Part shown: positions 62,058 to 64,000 of the stretch, one piece after another | Position numbering within the stretch: position 1 is the stretch's first letter | How the letters are laid out: each line of letters begins with the position of its first letter | DNA from: Berberis thunbergii | Taxonomy: Eukaryota > Streptophyta > Magnoliopsida > Ranunculales > Berberidaceae | Direction: 5' to 3' | Assembly (NCBI GenBank): GCA_003290165.1 | Contig: QNQO01001154.1 | Location: forward strand, 1-64,000 | Length of the DNA stretch: 64,000 nucleotides | Translations under genes and position numbers: made by a program | The notes under the pieces: model-generated | Told to the model about the DNA's origin: nothing | The model's database searches: none | The model's input: only the letters and a program-made list of their open reading frames with translations

Positions 62058-64000
62058 GCAAGTTGCAGTCATTTTATTTATTTACTTCTTCCAACCACAT
62101 CAAAGATGGAACCAGAACCATAGGTCCTATGCAGTTTATATTTAATATTTAATTTTTAGGTTGAGGCACAAGAACCACTATATAAAACAGACCTTTCTAC
62201 ATACAATATTGAGTCCTTTTTAAGAAGACTACAACTTATCTCGTAAAGCATCGGTAATGAGGTAAGGAAGAATCAAATGATGAAACAAACTTTTGTAAGG
62301 TTATTTGTGAAATATAAAATCCAACCTATCCTTGCATAGACTGGGAACCTAGGTTGTTTGGGACGCGGAGCATGATGAGTCGAGGACTCCAAGAATCACG
62401 ACGAAGCTGAGGCGGTACCATAGTAAATTTTATATTTGGTGGCTTGTGATTTGTAGATTGCTCCCTTCAATAAGAAATAGTAGATGCATAGGATTGAGGT
62501 TATTGGTTCATAATGATGTTCCACCCAATTTCGAAATATCACTAGAAGGATGACTATAAATCTTCGAATCACCAAAACAATTTGAAAGATGGATGACTAT
62601 ATATCAATATAAATATCAAATAAACTACTAACCATGAACACATTATCATAATAAAACACAATTCTTGCCAAAATAGTTTGATTGCAATGCAAGTTGGCCT
62701 TAAAAGTGTTGCCCTAAGGTCAAACAACTTGTTTTCGAATCCAGTAACCCACCCAAGCCCCGAATTGCCTAAGTGCCGAAATGTTGCATTGGAATCCAAG
62801 GATTCTTGAAGAGGACAATCCCACACAAAGACTTGCTGGAGAATAACCGTCGGACTAATCCTGCTTCTACTTTATTGAATTGCTTAGCCCCCTCGTATTC
62901 GGTAGCAACTGTTTTGGCTTGATCTTTGTGCTTTGTGAACTCAGTGTTCTAAAAATTGGTCTAGGCGGGTTTTTGAATTTTTTTTAATTTCCAGTTTTAA
63001 AATAACAAAAAATTAAGATTTTTTTTAAAATTTTTTCAATACATTTTGCATATGTATATTGGCAATGAATTAGAAGTAATTTATATGCTATTATACTTAA
63101 CTTTTGTAAATTATATATTATAATAAATAAATAAATAAACCGCCTAGTCCTCTGGGCGCTAGCCCCCTACTCGCCACCTGCCTACCACCTAGCGTTTTTT
63201 AGAACACTGATTGAAACACAACCAAAATGCAGTCAAAGTTCTAGGACGTCTAACACAACAAACACATCAAACAACTGAATGAAGACTCTATGGTTTTGGG
63301 TCAAATGATATGGTTTTGGGTCTTGTGACCCACTCTAGCAAAAATTGCTGAAATGCCGAAACGTCGCATTGGAACACAATCGAAATGCAATTCAAGGTCT
63401 AAAGACGCATCAAACAACTCAAATGAAGATTCTATGGTTATACGCTAACCTTACTAATCACCCAACCCAAAATTGGGATAGGCAACTTGAACATCCATGG
63501 TCAATTGGTCATCAACCAACAATCGAACTGATGCACTGGACATCGAGGAATATAAGCCGTATAATATGAAGGGATTGGATACAAGTGTACTTAATATATT
63601 AAGTGCACCAAGTATAAAAATTAAAATAAAATTGTATTTTATCAGTCATCATTGCCCATAACGCCCCACGCTATGTGTAGTGCCATGAGACATTGCAGCG
63701 GAAACAACATTGATCGGAACACAAGAAACCTAGAAAATGTGGGACTAAAAACTAAACTCTGATTTTAAACAACTCTGAATAGTAAATTCATTTACTAACT
63801 CCTCTTCAAGTTAGAACACATAGACTTTGTATGTCCATCATGGAATGCAATGAATATTTGAAATTTGGAATTTTACAAATAAAAACACAATGGAACCCCC
63901 ATCTTGAGATCAAGGAAGCAACTATAATTATGACATATAATGGTGAAGTATTGAAGTCCTCCCATAAACCTTGAATACAAATCCTGGATGCACTAGAATT
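62058..64000. other. Right end of window: intron of the S4-domain gene
   Basis: No further exon of the S4-domain gene is recognised. The segment holds a MITE (62942-63209) and a local duplication: 'cattggaacacaatcgaaat' ... 'catcaaacaactcaaatgaa' (about 63366-63440) repeats the block at about 63209-63300, and a shorter relative lies near 62776. The last 350 bases have an LTR-like look ('ttgcagcggaaacaaca') but no second copy. Confidence 0.4.
62942..63209. mobile_element. hAT-like MITE (268 bp)
   Basis: The ends CAGTGTTCTAAAAA and TTTTTTAGAACACTG are inverted repeats. Subterminal TCTAGGCGGG and CCGCCTAG motifs match the GGCG-rich style of the hAT at 7863. The flanks TGTGAACT and ATTGAAAC agree at only four of eight bases, so the target duplication has decayed or the ends are slightly off. 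Confidence 0.65.

Overview
This is a window of plant nuclear DNA, almost certainly from a eudicot and probably one with a fairly large, repeat-rich genome. The evidence is spliced genes with GT-AG introns, very long introns full of retrotransposon and hAT debris, tRNA-derived SINEs, LINE ORF2 remnants, a piece of organelle 23S rRNA, and proteins that match Arabidopsis-type families exon by exon. No bacterial features (operons, Shine-Dalgarno sites, CRISPR) are present. The species cannot be named from the sequence alone.

Genes. (1) 4283-23752 (+): an eight-exon gene for a DEG10-type mitochondrial Deg/HtrA serine protease, 589 aa. All splice phases close and the His/Asp/Ser triad is intact, but the introns total almost 18 kb. 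(2) 26430-36050 (-): a nine-exon gene for a cytosolic uridine nucleosidase of the URH2 type, 332 aa, convergent with DEG10. Its 5.9 kb fifth intron holds nested transposon debris. (3) 49626-51683 (+): an intact single-exon reading frame of 685 aa, Ser-rich, of unknown function. (4) 55299-56193 (+): a two-exon gene for a secreted Cys-rich protein of 252 aa. (5) 58404 to beyond 62057 (+): the first three exons of a gene for an organelle-targeted S4-domain protein resembling TlyA/YqxC rRNA methyltransferases. It runs off the right side of the window.

Mobile DNA by region. 0-1.8 kb: a local tandem duplication and a TRIM-like element whose 5' LTR carries a Tourist-type MITE. DEG10 introns: LINE fragments, a 1.14 kb hAT element with a perfect 8-bp target duplication, and a truncated LTR element 5' end with PBS and gag. 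24.4-25.8 kb: a duplicated TIR element filled with a GGT-type minisatellite. URH2 intron 5: gypsy integrase debris, two LINE pieces, and hAT/MITE insertions inside the LINE debris. 37.8-47.2 kb: a complete 9.4 kb LTR retrotransposon (5-bp duplication AAATC) lying on the minus strand. It has degenerate gag, no visible pol, two tandem-repeat arrays, and an oppositely oriented gene with its own TATA box and intron. A 2.46 kb solo-LTR-like element (duplication GCTTG) has inserted into that intron. This layout resembles Tat/Retand-type elements. 47.3-49.45 kb: two related hAT deletion derivatives, the first carrying a captured AP2/ERF (DREB-like) gene fragment. 53.5-54.1 kb: another hAT MITE. 56.6-57.3 kb: a LINE RNase H remnant abutting a 23S rRNA fragment. 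58.8-63.3 kb: a gypsy reverse-transcriptase remnant and a MITE in introns of the last gene.

The host genes do not form one pathway. The most unusual biology is in the retroelement with an antisense gene and the AP2/ERF-carrying hAT.
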